Shown: positions 5,150-5,463 of the stretch, piece after piece
Position numbering within the stretch: the stretch's first letter is position 1
How the letters are laid out: each line of letters starts with the position of its first letter
Assembly: GCA_903868655.1 (NCBI GenBank)
Contig: CAIPWG010000341.1
Coordinates: 1 to 5,463, forward strand
Source of the DNA: an uncultured Sphingomonadales bacterium
GTDB lineage: Bacteria > Pseudomonadota > Alphaproteobacteria > Sphingomonadales > Sphingomonadaceae
Direction: 5' to 3'
Length of the DNA stretch: 5,463 bases
Position numbers and translations under genes: made by a program
Notes under the pieces: generated by a model
Databases searched by the model: none
What the model was told of the DNA's origin: nothing
The model's input: the letters and a program-made list of their open reading frames with translations, nothing else

Positions 5150-5463
5150 TTGGCGCTGACCCGCCTGACTTTGCGCAATTTCCGCAATCACGCCGCGACC
5201 CGGCTTGACTCTACTGCCACGTTCAACGTGCTGACCGGCGAAAACGGCGCAGGCAAAACCAATGTACTCGAAGCGATCAGCCTGCTTGCGCCGGGGCGGG
5301 GCCTGCGCCGTGCGCACGTGGCAGAAATGGCAGCGGCGGGGGGGGATGGCAGTTTTGCGTTGGCCGCAGAGCTCGAGCATGGCGCGCTGACACTGACCAC
5401 CGCGACGACCGCCGCCAATCCCAACCGACGCGGCGTACGCGTCAACGGCGCCGAAGGCCCGGC
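5150..5463 (+). CDS. recF: RecF, DNA gap-repair ATPase, N-terminal part
   Basis: The gene is cut by the right edge; about 104 residues are present. The N-terminus reads LTRLTLRNFRNHA followed by FNVLTGENGAGKTNVLEAI, the RecF signature, with Walker A GENGAGKT at residues 30-37 and then SLLAPGRGLRRA. RecF is an SMC-like ATPase that, with RecO and RecR, loads RecA on single-strand gaps. The upstream in-frame codon is the pspF stop (5144-5146), so the start must be within the window: TTG at 5150 is the first candidate, only three bases after that stop. CTG at 5156 is the next possible start and would be unusual. No strong ribosome site is visible, so translation may depend on ribosomes finishing pspF. 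RecF is often near dnaA-dnaN-gyrB; here it follows a stress regulator. Confidence 0.93.
   Translation, partial: MALTRLTLRNFRNHAATRLDSTATFNVLTGENGAGKTNVLEAISLLAPGRGLRRAHVAEMAAAGGDGSFALAAELEHGALTLTTATTAANPNRRGVRVNGAEGP

Noticed and set aside
1..5463. CRISPR array, tRNA, rRNA, insertion sequence or prophage genes
   Set aside because: No regularly spaced repeats, RNA gene signatures, transposase motifs or terminal inverted repeats were seen; the window is almost fully coding.

Overview
The window is high-GC DNA with the codon habits of an alphaproteobacterium. The protein sequences (a short PspF, a PspC with a long charged tail, two extra PspB-like proteins, recF next to pspF) suggest a sphingomonad (Sphingomonadales). 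That lineage call is an inference from sequence feel, not a search result.

The centre is a complete phage-shock-protein (Psp) envelope-stress locus. On the plus strand lies pspF (4127-5146), a sigma54-dependent AAA+ activator without a receiver domain. Three bases after it comes the start of recF (5150 to the window edge), which would begin with TTG. Divergently, on the minus strand, runs a tight series: an unrecognised 65-residue membrane peptide (3782-3979), pspA (2970-3653), pspB (2658-2966), pspC (2284-2661), and two small single-pass membrane proteins of 91 and 80 residues (1978-2253 and 1702-1944). The series continues with short gaps or ATGA overlaps into a CPBP-family membrane protease (814-1677), sufE (372-788) and the N-terminal part of a MOSC protein (1-375, cut by the window edge). 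No obvious terminator separates these nine minus-strand genes, so one long transcript is possible.

The divergent intergenic region carries a clear sigma54 promoter with correct -24/-12 spacing (4026 down to 4011, minus strand). It reads into the 65-residue gene and then pspA. About 75-100 bp upstream of the inferred transcript start is a pair of GAAATAT direct repeats 21 bp apart, a good candidate for the PspF enhancer. These repeats also overlap the likely pspF promoter, which would allow PspF to repress itself.

Expected working: PspA holds PspF inactive. Envelope stress sensed by PspB/PspC frees PspF, which fires the sigma54 promoter, and PspA then coats and stabilises the inner membrane. 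The unusual parts are the small first gene, the open in-frame extension ahead of pspA, and two extra membrane proteins. The C-terminal motif of those two proteins (LERIITD...LA-x-EI-x-ALR) is also found at the end of PspC and resembles the end of PspB.
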